A DNA stretch of 64,000 bases. It comes from Echinarachnius parma. Its lineage: Eukaryota; Echinodermata; Echinoidea; Clypeasteroida; Echinarachniidae. Positions within the stretch are counted from its first letter, which is position 1; every line of letters starts with the position of its first letter. Positions 52,101 through 54,593 of this stretch are shown in pieces. Made by a program: the position numbers and the translations under genes. The notes below the pieces were generated by a model. It was given only the letters and a program-made list of their open reading frames with translations, was not told the DNA's origin and did no database searches. The DNA is taken from assembly GCA_037951105.1 (NCBI GenBank), contig JBAMJV010002044.1:62001-126000 (forward strand), in the 5' to 3' direction.

Positions 52101-54062
52101 TGTTTCAAGAAGTATTTAATCTCAACACGTTAACAAATTTCTTTAATGTTGTCTTGTATTGTATATAAACCGTTTATATACATGACTTCCTTCATCAGAC
52201 GACTACAGGCTGATCAGCGTAATCGTGGGAACGTGTGTAGGCGCCCTCCTACTCGTGATCATCGTCCTCTTGCTGTGTGCCAGGACCGCGTCCATGAACA
52301 GGAGGACCATGAAGGTGGAGACTAAGCCTGCTGTGAGGGAGGAGGCCAGGGACCAGCCTGATACCAGAACAAGAAGGGATGACAAGCCCAGCACGTCGAC
52401 CGGTACCAGGTCTAGACCAAGGCCAAACACGAGGTCCAGCACTTGTGACAAGCGGGTCTCCACTGAAGACGTGAGTTAATACAACTGCAAATGAAATCCC
52501 GAGACCAGACTAGAAGTGTTTCATTTAGATTCTCAATGGAACTTAGAATAAATTTTGGACTTAAACTTATGGAAAGCTGATAGTTGTTAATTTGCAACAT
52601 TTATGACATCTTGAATGAAAAACAACACAGAATTTGATTAAAAATTAATTGATTATCAAGGAAATTTCATCTTCTCGATGAACAAATCATACAAGTCTCA
52701 AATGAATTACACTTTCGCTTATACATATAGCGTATTCCAATGCGAGGAATGGCTTATCCTATAAGTCCGATTGATGTGTAAAGCACCCCTGAGTATTTAT
52801 TTTATACACTAGCCCATTTAAAAAGTAAAGTCTGCACACCCGATAAAGATGTGGAAAATGACTTTGAAATTAATTAGGATTTCCTCTGCGAGCTTCAGCA
52901 AGCTTCACCAGACTGCATGTCACGGTTTTCAAGCGTTGTTTGGATATTTCCACTTGTACTTGCTAATGTCTGATTGCGTGTGGAAATTATATCAGAGCGA
53001 GAGAGATATTCAGAAGGAATCCATGGAAGGATATTTTACGTGAGACTAAACCAAGTAGCGTGGTCGGGCCCACGCTACACAAGTGGCAATAATAAATCCA
53101 CTGAAGTCGTGGGTACAGAACTGTAAACATGGTATAGAGGAGAAAATAAGGAATATAATTATTCTATGCCAAAAATGGCGTATTAAAAAGTAAAAAATCA
53201 ATCCATTATACGAGAACCACTGGTTGGTCGCGTATCTAGACTATGGGAATTTAACATTCAGGAAATTATTCGGGAAGATGTTGATAAACAAGGGGTGCAA
53301 TAGTGGAGAGTTTAGAACATATATATCATACTCTGGTAGCCCAACATTATGTTGTTCATTTCCCTGCGTTTTAGAGCAGAGTATGATTGTGGAATATTGG
53401 TGGTTATGGTAGTCGCGGGTCCCGTTTAATGACCAAGTTCATCTCAGTTTAACATCACATTCGTCTCTCTGAAGTACGGTTGGCTCCTATTATAGTTGAA
53501 AGCGTAATTAAAAAACAGATTTTGAGTTTACATGGCATCAGATATATGAATAACATAGAAACCTGTAAAAAAATTGCAGTTTTTGTGACGGTTGAGCAAT
53601 TATCGACCTCTAAAATCAGTTCTGCATGTCCGACCGGGGTGAATTATATATCAAAACATGCGGGAGACTTGAGAGAAAAAAGTCATGAAGTTTGAACGTG
53701 AGATTCCCATCGGTCTAGATGCACGTCGAAACAAAACAACAGGGGGGGCAAAATGGCCCCCTCCCCCAGTGGGATTAGGGTTAATGGGGAGTAACACATT
53801 ATAATAAATGTTACAGCCAATGTTATTGTATTCACAATCCAAATCAATTTGATTATCTTGGAAAGATATCTGACGTAATCATAATTATATATATTGTTTT
53901 CTTCTTCAGGATATGCTGCCCTGGAGGCTCAACCCCAGGGATAACATGGTCTGTGCAACGAATGTGGAGGGGACGGAGGAAAGGGGAAGGAACCATGGTG
54001 ACAACATCACTGAGCGAGACCCGATGGAGCTGGAAGAGCGCTATATTCCTATACCTGTATAG
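7110..54062 (+). CDS. Spliced gene: CCP-EGF array-mucin-SEA-EGF-TM receptor (overall span)
   Basis: Overall span of one gene assembled from exons listed separately. Order: signal peptide, CCP-CCP, 23 EGF exons, CCP-CCP, Thr/Ser-rich mucin-like domain, 16 EGF exons, divergent EGF, SEA (two exons), EGF, transmembrane helix, cytoplasmic tail. All splice junctions are phase 1 except those inside the SEA domain and the tail (phase 0), and all join in frame. The expected product is a type I membrane protein of about 2,200-2,300 residues if most array exons are used. SEA followed by EGF and TM is the usual membrane-proximal layout of cell-surface mucins. I recognise the domains but not a named orthologue; a role in adhesion, surface recognition or defence is inference. 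Confidence 0.8.
7260..7332 (-). tRNA. tRNA-like gene or pseudogene, anticodon AGC (Ala) by position
   Basis: Read on the - strand it has a D arm (GCTC...GAGC), an anticodon arm CCGGT-CTAGCAA-TCCGG, an intact B box (GGTTCGAATCC) and a T arm. The acceptor stem pairs only in its inner part, and there are T-T mismatches at the inner end of the anticodon stem and outer end of the T stem. A short T-run follows. This could be a decayed tRNA-Ala gene or the head of a tRNA-derived SINE; a working tRNA is less likely. Confidence 0.5.
7652..8024. mobile_element. TTAA-flanked element, family B
   Basis: Shares with the copy at 47816-48201 the blocks CATTGTCCAAATCCTCAAAA, AACAATAAA, GGTTTCGGTTTTTCAAATTT and ACTAGATCCCTTTAA. 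The right end is TTAA at 8021-8024; the left end is diverged. Non-coding. Confidence 0.75.
8185..9062. mobile_element. TTAA-flanked foldback element, family A (long form)
   Basis: The left arm (ATGGATAGTACAGTTTTGG, TTTTAGTAACCAAAAC, CTCCACCATGCTCGAAAGGTAT) is repeated in inverse order in the right arm up to 9062, with TTAA at both ends. The interior carries GGGGCCCC-centred palindromes near 8540 and 8700. Non-coding foldback DNA. Confidence 0.85.
9455..9615. repeat. (GT)n-rich low-complexity tract
   Basis: Imperfect GT dinucleotide run with CG-containing interruptions. Long His/Thr or Cys/Val frames over it are artefacts of the repeat. Confidence 0.9.
9755..10121. mobile_element. TTAA-flanked element, family B (opposite orientation)
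   Basis: Contains the family B blocks (GTGATGCGTGGTTAATG, TGGCCGAGAAATGAG, TGTTACTAAGTCCCTTTAA) in the opposite order to the copy at 7652. Right TTAA at 10118-10121; left end less clear. Confidence 0.7.
10528..10583. repeat. (CA)n microsatellite
   Basis: CACA-type run, purest from about 10555 to 10583. Confidence 0.85.
10626..10935. repeat. (CCAA)n tetranucleotide block, about 310 bp
   Basis: Long imperfect run of CCAA and related units (CCACC, CTACC interruptions). The Trp/Leu/Val/Gly frames on the - strand are translations of this repeat, not genes. Confidence 0.95.
11352..11534 (+). CDS. CCP/Sushi exon 1a
   Basis: 183-bp exon, acceptor TCTAG, donor GGTATGTT, phase 1 at both ends, 61 codons. 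The protein has the CCP outline: NCTLPTG near the start, a cysteine in [11 protein letters not shown], another in [13 protein letters not shown] with the GxW motif, and a final cysteine in LLVCYG. CCP modules bind proteins or glycans outside cells (complement regulators, adhesion receptors). It is followed by a second CCP exon, and the whole pair recurs at 20510-22907. Confidence 0.8.
11897..12462. mobile_element. Family A foldback copy in the CCP intron (diverged)
   Basis: Left blocks AGTAGTTAAGTTTTGG and right blocks GGGCGCC, AACTGTACTATCCCTTTAA match family A. It ends at TTAA near 12459-12462. The left boundary is approximate. Confidence 0.6.
12646..12834 (+). CDS. CCP/Sushi exon 2a
   Basis: 189-bp exon, acceptor TTTATAG, donor GGTACATA, phase 1 at both ends, 63 codons. 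The protein starts DDCEPPVV, continues with [27 protein letters not shown] and NPFCN: four cysteines in CCP order, the typical YxxGxxVxYxC-like segment and the GxW near the end. It forms the second half of the N-terminal CCP pair and joins the first EGF exon through a split GAT codon. Confidence 0.85.
13320..13440. repeat. CA-rich tract, long-intron signature
   Basis: A CACACA-rich stretch preceded by a block ending near TTCCATATACAAC and GAGGATCAAA. A closely similar intron block recurs inside the second EGF array (26930-27120 and 28130-28320), so this marks the original intron before the first EGF exon. Confidence 0.8.
13535..20234 (+). CDS. EGF array 1: 23 calcium-binding EGF exons in tandem
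   Basis: Exons start at 13535, 13800, 14065, 14330, 14595, 14860, 15532, 15797, 16062, 16327, 16592, 16853, 17484, 17749, 18014, 18279, 18544, 18809, 19075, 19326, 19591, 19855 and 20121. A normal exon is 114 bp (38 codons), acceptor TTCACAG, donor GGTATGAA, phase 1 both sides, followed by an intron of about 151 bp, giving a 265-bp period. Each unit reads [16 protein letters not shown], then [20 protein letters not shown]: six cysteines, the calcium-binding DIDE start and the Asp-hydroxylation pattern CxDxxxxYxCxC. Each also has C-QNGA-T-C (O-fucose pattern) and CxxGFTGxxC (O-GlcNAc pattern) as in Notch. Introns are as similar as exons. Exons 6 and 12 hold a foldback element; 21-23 are decaying (separate entries). 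Confidence 0.92.
14860..15380 (+). pseudogene. EGF exon 6, split by a foldback element
   Basis: The first 62 bases (14860-14921) and the last 52 (15329-15380) are a normal EGF exon. Between them lies a 405-bp foldback element plus a duplicated AT. Neighbouring exons give the empty site GAGAATGGATAC. The exon cannot code as it stands, but because it is phase 1 on both sides the transcript could skip it without losing frame. Confidence 0.85.
14922..15326. mobile_element. Foldback MITE (family M), copy 1, inside an EGF exon
   Basis: 405 bp with tips AGAG...CTCT, AT duplicated on both sides (14920-14921 and 15327-15328) and inverted arms meeting at a palindrome (GCACTGGTTCATACATTTAT and its complement near 15117-15150). 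Non-coding. Other copies at 16915-17280 and 54061-54464. Confidence 0.9.
16853..17332 (+). pseudogene. EGF exon 12, split by a copied foldback element
   Basis: Same layout as exon 6: EGF coding to 16914, then a 366-bp foldback, then EGF coding from 17281 to 17332. The right end of the element (about 40 bp and the AT repeat) is missing compared with copy 1. The flanking units match those around exon 6, so exon and element were copied together by array duplication rather than by a new insertion. Confidence 0.85.
16915..17280. mobile_element. Foldback MITE (family M), copy 2
   Basis: Nearly identical to 14922-15326 but shorter at its right end, where EGF sequence resumes directly with GGATACACC. 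Confidence 0.9.
19591..19703 (+). pseudogene. EGF exon 21, one base short
   Basis: 113 bp instead of 114: the ACAGGAATAA of the other units reads ACAGAATAA near 19685, shifting the frame before the last cysteine. Splice sites look intact. If included it breaks the reading frame; if skipped the frame holds. Confidence 0.8.
19855..19969 (+). pseudogene. EGF exon 22, one base long
   Basis: 115 bp: AATTGGCAC instead of AATTGCAC near 19960, again a frameshift before the last cysteine. It also has CTCCAGG for CTGCAGG (Ala to Pro). The one-base loss in exon 21 and gain here would compensate if both exons were joined, leaving an altered stretch between them. Confidence 0.8.
20121..20234 (+). pseudogene. 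EGF exon 23, acceptor AG changed to AC
   Basis: Coding length is normal (114 bp) and the donor is GGTATAC, but the acceptor reads TTCACAC at 20114-20120 instead of TTCACAG. The exon is probably skipped. It is the last unit before the second CCP pair. Confidence 0.75.
20510..20692 (+). CDS. CCP/Sushi exon 1b (duplicate)
   Basis: 183 bp, phase 1-1, acceptor GATAG, donor GGTATGTT. Almost the same protein as exon 1a ([15 protein letters not shown] start, [22 protein letters not shown]). The flanking introns are also similar, so this is part of a segmental duplication of the 11.3-13.2 kb block. Confidence 0.85.
20880..21252. mobile_element. Family A element fragment (right half orientation)
   Basis: Blocks ATCGGTTCAGAAACAGC, GGCGCCCTCTTGTGT and TATCCCTTTAA match family A. 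It lies in the intron of the duplicated CCP pair. Confidence 0.6.
21590..22690. mobile_element. Family A element interrupted by a hAT-type MITE
   Basis: Left part (GTAACCAAAACTTG region) and right part (AGCTGTTTCTGAACCGATTT, AACTGAACTATCCCT) are family A. They are separated by the 554-bp element at 21763-22316, so the family A copy is older than the hAT insertion. Confidence 0.75.
21763..22316. mobile_element. hAT-type non-autonomous element with 8-bp target duplication
   Basis: Starts TAGTGCTGAGTC and ends GACTCAACCCTA (near-inverse tips), flanked on both sides by CTCCAGAC (21755-21762 and 22317-22324). An 8-bp duplication is the hAT signature. The inside is rich in the palindromic word CGGATATCCG-like and a (TTA)n/T run near 21863-21898. 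No transposase frame. Confidence 0.85.
22719..22907 (+). CDS. CCP/Sushi exon 2b (duplicate)
   Basis: 189 bp, phase 1-1, acceptor CTCTATAG, donor GGTACATA. Reads [11 protein letters not shown] at the start, [13 protein letters not shown] in the middle, [16 protein letters not shown] at the end. Closest to exon 2a. It joins the mucin-like exon through a split GGA codon. Confidence 0.85.
23341..23560. repeat. G-tract/C-tract repeat with GC hairpin
   Basis: A run of about 18 G (23474-23491) is followed by CTACA and a run of about 14 C, so the strand can fold into a G:C hairpin; another G-run lies at 23386-23397. It looks like an inserted member of the G-tract repeat family (compare 2599, 53728, 59741, 60220). 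Confidence 0.7.
23612..24226 (+). CDS. Mucin-like Thr/Ser-rich repeat exon
   Basis: 615-bp exon (205 codons), acceptor TTTGGAG, donor GGTATTAC, phase 1 on both sides. After a short lead ([18 protein letters not shown]) it is built of about 11 repeats of 15-16 residues of the type [16 protein letters not shown], alternating with shorter forms [15 protein letters not shown]. Thr and Ser dominate, there are no cysteines and many sites suit mucin-type O-glycosylation. It would form a stiff extended spacer between the second CCP pair and the second EGF array. The DNA repeats (45-48 bp) suggest length variation between alleles. The long opposite-strand frame is a shadow. Confidence 0.85.
24452..24695. 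repeat. Direct repeat R1, copy 1
   Basis: The block GCGAAATTTGAATTGAAATT ... AAATGGCGTCCTGATGACG ... GAACATGATCTATCATCATG recurs at 26041-26280 in the same orientation. The blocks upstream (AATTGTCTGAAACATATAG at 24259 and 25923) also recur. Unclassified repeat. Confidence 0.8.
24866..24936 (-). repeat. tRNA-derived segment (SINE head or tRNA pseudogene)
   Basis: On the - strand: an A-box-like GGTCTCGCGGTATAATTTG, then GGGTCGTGGGTTCGAATCC with an intact B box. No full cloverleaf can be drawn by eye, so it is more likely a tRNA-derived SINE piece than a gene. Confidence 0.5.
25720..26030. repeat. CG-dinucleotide-rich alternating tracts
   Basis: Runs such as GCGTGCGCGCGTAATTTTG, CGCGCTACGCGCGCAAATAC and GACGCGTACGCGCGCG stand out in AT-rich surroundings. 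Alternating purine-pyrimidine CG runs can adopt Z-form. They belong to the R1 repeat neighbourhood and not to a gene. Confidence 0.75.
26041..26280. repeat. Direct repeat R1, copy 2
   Basis: Same orientation and order of blocks as 24452-24695 with scattered differences. Confidence 0.8.
26511..30921 (+). CDS. EGF array 2: 16 calcium-binding EGF exons in tandem
   Basis: Exons of 114 bp start at 26511, 26781, 27216, 27482, 27747, 27972, 28410, 28675, 28944, 29209, 29474, 29739, 30004, 30269, 30543 and 30808; all phase 1-1. Most units read [36 protein letters not shown], a subtype not seen in array 1 (Ser for Ala; MDQV or MDLE for TDLE; Val-Ala-Gly-Tyr). The last two (30543, 30808) and those at 27747 and 27972 are closer to array 1. 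The first exon (26511) is the most divergent (ECASFPC, GIQCDIR end). Calcium-binding, O-fucose and O-GlcNAc patterns are kept. Introns after 26781 and 27972 are longer and CA-rich. Two exons have altered donors (separate entries). The intron after the last exon holds the LTR composite. Confidence 0.92.
26930..27120. repeat. CA-rich long-intron block, copy within array 2
   Basis: ATTCCATATACACTGG, GGATCAAACGCACATATGC, then a CA-rich stretch. Nearly identical to 28130-28320 and similar to 13300-13440. Confidence 0.8.
28130..28320. repeat. CA-rich long-intron block, second copy within array 2
   Basis: Near-identical to 26930-27120, offset about 1.19 kb, showing that several EGF units were duplicated as one block. 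Confidence 0.8.
28675..28788 (+). CDS. EGF exon with GC splice donor
   Basis: Normal 114-bp EGF coding, but the donor is ACTG|GCTTGAAAA where all neighbours have ACTG|GTATGAAAA. GC donors can work when the rest of the site is strong; here the remaining positions are weak, so use may be reduced. Skipping keeps frame. Confidence 0.75.
30004..30117 (+). CDS. EGF exon with lost GT donor
   Basis: 114-bp EGF unit (DECGPSPC, with Gly replacing Ala) whose donor reads ACTACTG|TTATGAAAA; the G of GT at 30118 is T. A GT one base upstream (ACTACT|GTTATG) would shift the frame, so skipping is the likely outcome. Confidence 0.75.
30982..31951 (+). repeat. 5' LTR of the composite
   Basis: 970 bp, TG...CA ends. 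Aligns with the 3' LTR but clearly diverged from it, including small length differences, so it is not the partner of the young unit. AATAAA-type signal near the GAAGAATAAACG block. Followed after one base by the primer site. Confidence 0.9.
31953..31974 (+). other. Primer binding site, tRNA-Leu type
   Basis: TGGTGTCAGAAGTGGGATTC and the next two bases are complementary to the 3' end of a metazoan tRNA-Leu including CCA. One base separates it from the LTR. Confidence 0.8.
31998..32966 (+). pseudogene. Fossil gag region of the old left-hand unit
   Basis: A coiled-coil-like, Lys/Glu-rich start is followed by four tandem copies of a roughly 20-residue unit ([15 protein letters not shown]). A segment [10 protein letters not shown] then aligns with [10 protein letters not shown] in the intact gag at 35736. 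It is an old, broken relative of that gag. Confidence 0.65.
33000..35266 (+). mobile_element. Degenerate pol remnant and 3' non-coding region of the old unit
   Basis: A block near 33560 (AACCTGCCCTGCGTCTC) aligns with 39671 in the intact pol. From about 34130 on the sequence runs parallel to 42090-43360 (for example TTGATTATCGGTAACTG and ACATCGGGAGAGGTGG). Fossil with most of pol gone. Confidence 0.75.
35267..35664 (+). repeat. Middle, partial LTR
   Basis: 398 bp equivalent to 44096-44493 and, by eye, identical to it. It serves as the left LTR of the young unit. The identity implies a very recent origin of that unit. Confidence 0.88.
35736..36854 (+). CDS. gag: LTR element Gag (fossil entry, frame looks open)
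   Basis: 372 residues. A basic, coiled-coil-like start, a retrotransposon Gag segment ([34 protein letters not shown]), then one CCHC zinc knuckle [14 protein letters not shown] and a Gln/Pro-rich tail with WQPAQPQPQ repeats. Starts about 70 bp after the middle LTR and overlaps pol in the -1 frame, a usual Ty3/gypsy arrangement. Confidence 0.88.
   Translation: MAPKKKTEIQRELKQLRRELNEARQALQQQSEQKIDASDETETTDDEVVFATPDPLPRVSVQLPHQDTYTGSRPWESFIASFHNVATACRWNSRETRFRLLACLRGDAADFAYQQLPLDVVDDYEKLTTALEDRFGDRKKPASFVSQLETRRLSPNEKISEYAADIKRLTRFGYPTADSATIETISTRHFLRGLGDNSMTLHIGMQEPNTLQEARETAERYLNLREEATRRPVRSISSSTSNDIPEERLISFERRVMEAIDRKLTDIMDKKQPAKPVYDRWGKSGKDGERRLGPLRCWTCDEVGHISTQCPHAGRQPQHQPAKQKFRNEQPAQPQPQWQPAQPQPQWQPPPRQPPQHWAPPPPQWQPQNPGN
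36662..41218 (+). CDS. pol: LTR element Pol: protease, RT, RNase H, integrase (fossil entry, frame looks open)
   Basis: Open frame of 1,518 codons; the first 60 or so overlap gag and are probably not a true start. Domains in order: aspartic protease ([13 protein letters not shown], about residue 110), reverse transcriptase (YLDDIIVMG, about 556), RNase H ([14 protein letters not shown], about 703), H2C2 zinc finger (HLGIKKTY ... CPTCGARK, about 1116), DDE integrase core ([25 protein letters not shown], about 1186-1282) and a GPY/F-type C-terminal module ([11 protein letters not shown]). Between RNase H and integrase is a Cys-rich stretch and a strongly hydrophobic region (about 914-963) that looks like two membrane helices, which is unusual. 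Family Ty3/gypsy (Metaviridae). Confidence 0.93.
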   Translation: MPTRWSAAPASASKAEVQERAACTTTTTVAACTTTTTVAATTATTTTALGATTTTVAATESGKLTRADPVDQGSAPPRATPNKVIRISECSGISALIHVTVNGANANLLVDSGAAVTVISSKMYASIPEVSRPTLQPLEENIQLQAADNGHLNVHGLIEIVVNIDSETFKWDAYVADISDDGLIGFDFLHHFNCTLEARRGLRINGRLFPIELKSEFASYAVVVKCDTVIPANSEYIVRGKVNEFEKKVGSNYAIIEPVPAKESNIPLHVAHCLVDVSRKDIDLPVRVVNTRDEDVKVYAGARIASIQTVTDIYDPDDDGEKPGKTARINGVKVSNHEDESGSGDWSDDLNALYERSCLDLDSSERGQLAELLQKHKRTFATSSTDNGRTSIVQHTIDTGDAAPIKQRPRRPPRAFEGEEEKIINAQLEGGIIRESTSAWSSPLVYVKKKDGTTRQCVDYRKLNDVTKKDAYPLPKIEDCLDCLGGAKIFSTLDLQSGYWQIEIKEDDRPKTAFSTRTGHYEYVTMPFGLCNAPSTFERAMELLMKGLQWKTLILYLDDIIVMGSTFNEHVDRLNEVLERLGSAGLKLKPSKCHLFQSEVAYLGHVVSESGIRPDPEKVSKVQSWPTPTTVGDVRSFLGLCSYYRRFIRGFSSIATPLNKLLEKSQRFLWSDECETAFQELKVAIVSDNVMAYPNDQGMFILDTDASGTGIGAVLSQMQWDETRQQEIERPVAFASRSLTRTQRRYCTTRRELLAVVSFVRHFRHFLLGRKFLVRTDHSSLRWIMSFREPTDQMARWIEILSQFDFDIEHRAGKKHGNADAMSRITCDPETCECYDNTSIVNELPCGGCTTCRRRHREWSDFFEEDDIVPLSSKKINAVRPGSSAHPSVKSKRTGSRNETDGDEKAGSCIELHKFAVIVMLVVSFVLGVLIGVLYPGLLIGFTCIAVCSALVVLGIRVLCLIKDVLCCEGLWKPPLIRKVNRASMSRRRAPHHSNSVNVEENGNLPCASDQGAVAGSLSGQQEVDLNNFDRAELIAMQKNDVDIGIVVQWLESSSTRPDRELVHDKSPVVRNLWLSWKQLQLVDGLLFKRHDTNHKVTSRLQLVVPEPLRGRVLELNHSAVMSGHLGIKKTYSKIHRSFYWLNMKESVRLYIANCPTCGARKRPTSKPRAPLGDYRSGSPMDRIALDIMGPFPVSNGGNRYVLVVGDTFTKWIEAYGIPDQTARTVASVVVREFISRFGTPFEMHSDQGKTFESNLFQDVCRLLEITKTRTTPYHPSSNGMIERFNHTLVNMIASFVDKKQDDWDENLSLLTAAYRSTVHESTGFSPNFLMLGREVRTPIEVALGIDRPANDPEDDHHHEYAAEVVDTMTQASRLAREHLGGASARQKKDYDARLSVNTYNIGDFVYHLDTTKQKGLSPKLKAAHWVGPCVVTRRFGDIIFEIRSKPKGKPRILHHDRLKPYTSSEMPSWAANLSRKVKDSGRNENRRTTSTQTNPKDLTVLRKSERNKKPPARLAFY
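41219..43502 (+). mobile_element. 3' non-coding region and polypurine tract of the young unit
   Basis: About 2.3 kb without a plausible frame, T-rich in its second half, and parallel to 34130-35266 in the old unit. A polypurine tract AAAGGGGGAGGT lies at 43489-43500, next to the 3' LTR. No envelope gene is recognisable. Confidence 0.75.
43503..44493 (+). repeat. 3' LTR
   Basis: 991 bp, TGTTACG...GTTACA, followed by the ATAC target duplication. The last 398 bp equal the middle LTR. Confidence 0.92.
44755..45105. mobile_element. Family A element, left part
   Basis: AAAGGGATAGTTGAGTTTTGG, AGTAACCAAAACATGCACC, GGGCGCTCTCTGAC and TTTCAACCATTTTCATAC in family A order; the rest is missing or replaced. 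Confidence 0.75.
45368..45472 (+). CDS. Divergent EGF-like exon
   Basis: 105 bp (35 codons), acceptor CCAAACAG, donor CGTAAGTA, phase 1 on both sides. Reads [16 protein letters not shown] then [19 protein letters not shown]: six cysteines in compact EGF order, without the calcium-binding DIDE start and unlike the array units. It joins the last array exon through a GAC codon and the SEA exon through a CCA codon. Confidence 0.75.
45843..46407. mobile_element. TTAA-flanked foldback element, family C
   Basis: TTAA at both ends, tips AGGACAATGAAATCC and GGGTTTCATTGCCCT. Long inverted arms (GGGGAGTTGTCCAC against GTGGACAACTCCCC; TTGGCAACGCACTCTG against its inverse) around a centre near 46090-46150. 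Non-coding, about 565 bp. Confidence 0.85.
46731..46837 (-). ncRNA. U6: U6 snRNA gene or recent pseudogene
   Basis: The - strand carries ACTAAATTTGGAACGGTACA, then GAGAAGATTAGCTTGGCCCC, TGCGCTAAGGATGACACGC and GAATTCGTGAAGCGTTCC, followed by T-runs. The ACAGAGA box, the AGC triad and the telestem sequence are intact. Against the metazoan consensus I count about five substitutions and one inserted T in the internal stem-loop region. The 5' stem-loop is rebuilt as TGCAAG-AGCAAT-CTTGCA instead of the usual UUCG-type loop. A TATAAAT lies about 25-31 bp upstream. Either a variant U6 gene or a pseudogene. It sits antisense in an intron of the receptor gene. Confidence 0.88.
46862..46868 (-). promoter_or_regulatory. 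TATA element of the U6-like gene
   Basis: TATAAAT on the - strand about 25-31 bp upstream of the U6 5' end, the position expected for a type 3 RNA polymerase III promoter. I cannot name a proximal sequence element with confidence. Confidence 0.6.
47549..47676 (+). CDS. SEA domain, first exon
   Basis: 128 bp, acceptor TTTTACAG (phase 1), donor CGGTGAGC (phase 0). Reads [20 protein letters not shown] then [19 protein letters not shown], matching the SEA start (hydrophobic strand, xGS, then a helix with DPxSxxYxxL). SEA domains sit near the membrane in surface mucins and often self-cleave. Confidence 0.75.
47816..48201. mobile_element. TTAA-flanked element, family B (complete)
   Basis: TTAA at both ends (47816-47819 and 48198-48201), tips AGGGATCTAGTAAC and TGTTACTAAGTCCCT. 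Internal blocks GGCCAAGTAATGAGC and GAAAGCTGTCCCATG. Non-coding. Confidence 0.88.
48609..48828 (+). CDS. SEA domain, second exon
   Basis: 220 bp, acceptor AATTCAG (phase 0), donor CGTGAGTT (phase 1). Reads [16 protein letters not shown], then [20 protein letters not shown], and a helix around [15 protein letters not shown]. The FSAGSINAD segment is where SEA domains carry the GS self-cleavage step (consensus G-SVVV); the G-S is kept but followed by Ile-Asn, so cleavage is uncertain. NFT sites suit N-glycosylation. Confidence 0.8.
48927..49476. mobile_element. TTAA-flanked element, family A (complete)
   Basis: TTAA at both ends, tips AGGGGTAGAACAGTTTTGG and AAAATTGAACTACCCCT. Internal GGGCCCC palindrome. 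Non-coding, about 550 bp. Confidence 0.9.
50361..50903. mobile_element. TTAA-flanked element, family A (complete)
   Basis: TTAA at 50361-50364 and 50900-50903, tips AGGGGTAGTTTAGTTTTGG and CCAAAACTAAACTACCCCT. Near 90 percent similar by eye to 48927-49476. Confidence 0.9.
51152..51298 (+). CDS. Membrane-proximal EGF exon
   Basis: 147 bp (49 codons), acceptor CTGACAG, donor AGTTAGTA, phase 1-1. Reads [35 protein letters not shown] and GTNCSR: six cysteines, with the acidic D-hydroxylation pattern C-I-D-xxxx-x-C replaced by a longer loop. An EGF between SEA and TM is usual for transmembrane mucins. Confidence 0.85.
51318..51527. mobile_element. GC-rich MITE, 210 bp
   Basis: Tips GCCCGGCGCAGACAGAGCC and the exact inverse GGCTCTGTCTGCGCCGGGC, with the inverse pairing continuing into GACTCGA. 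Lies just 20 bp after the EGF donor. The short flanks ATTAA and ATTAT may be a target duplication. Frames over it are artefacts. Confidence 0.85.
52199..52470 (+). CDS. Transmembrane and cytoplasmic tail exon
   Basis: 272 bp, acceptor CATCAG (phase 1), donor GTGAGTTA (phase 0). The protein starts DYRLI, then the helix [20 protein letters not shown], then [10 protein letters not shown] (positive stop-transfer) and a polar, Arg/Lys/Thr-rich tail. One membrane pass, tail inside. Confidence 0.88.
53910..54062 (+). CDS. Last coding exon, tail C-terminus and stop
   Basis: 153 bp, acceptor TTCTTCAG, phase 0, 50 codons and TAG at 54060-54062. The end reads [15 protein letters not shown] fits a YxxPhi sorting motif and the final IPV could be a class II PDZ ligand (inference). 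The stop overlaps the left junction of a foldback element; the flanking bases show the same stop existed before insertion. Confidence 0.85.
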   Translation, partial: DMLPWRLNPRDNMVCATNVEGTEERGRNHGDNITERDPMELEERYIPIPV

Positions 54063-54464
54063 GGTGGTGAAGTGTGATGTCATAAATGATGTCATAAACA
54101 TTTTTTTTAGAATTTTAAAATTTGGACTTCATTTTCAGAAAGAGCATAACAAATAATGTCCAAATACCGAAAATCAACGGAATAGGTTACGTATTGGCTG
54201 AGATATGCCCATCCGAATTATTTTTTTGTCAATGGGCAATCAGTGTTATAGTGCACTGGTTCATAAATGTATGAACCAGTGCACTATAACACTGATTGCC
54301 CATTGAAGTAAAATTCATTCAGATCGGCATATCTCAGCCAATACGTAACCTATTCCTTTGATTTTCGGTATTTGGACATTATTTGTTATGCTCTTTCTGA
54401 AAATGAAGTCCAAATTTGAAAATTCTAAAAAAGTGTTTTCATGACGTCATGGCTTCTGTACTCT
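54061..54464. mobile_element. Foldback MITE (family M), copy 3, at the stop codon
   Basis: 404 bp, tips AGGG...CTCT, AT on both sides (54059-54060 and 54465-54466). Same interior as the copies in EGF exons 6 and 12. It now forms the first part of the 3' UTR. Confidence 0.9.
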
Positions 54465-54575
54465 ATAGTCCGCACTTGTACATGGTGTTTAAAGCTAGTT
54501 AGAAAGTTAGCGAACAATTAATAATAATGTTTCGATATATATAGCGCCTAATATGATTGATAATCATCTCTAAGG

Positions 54576-54581
54576 AATAAA
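54576..54581 (+). terminator. Poly(A) signal AATAAA of the receptor gene
   Basis: First canonical AATAAA after the stop, about 515 bp downstream (about 110 bp if the inserted element is left out). Confidence 0.6.
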
Positions 54582-54593
54582 CATATATATTGG

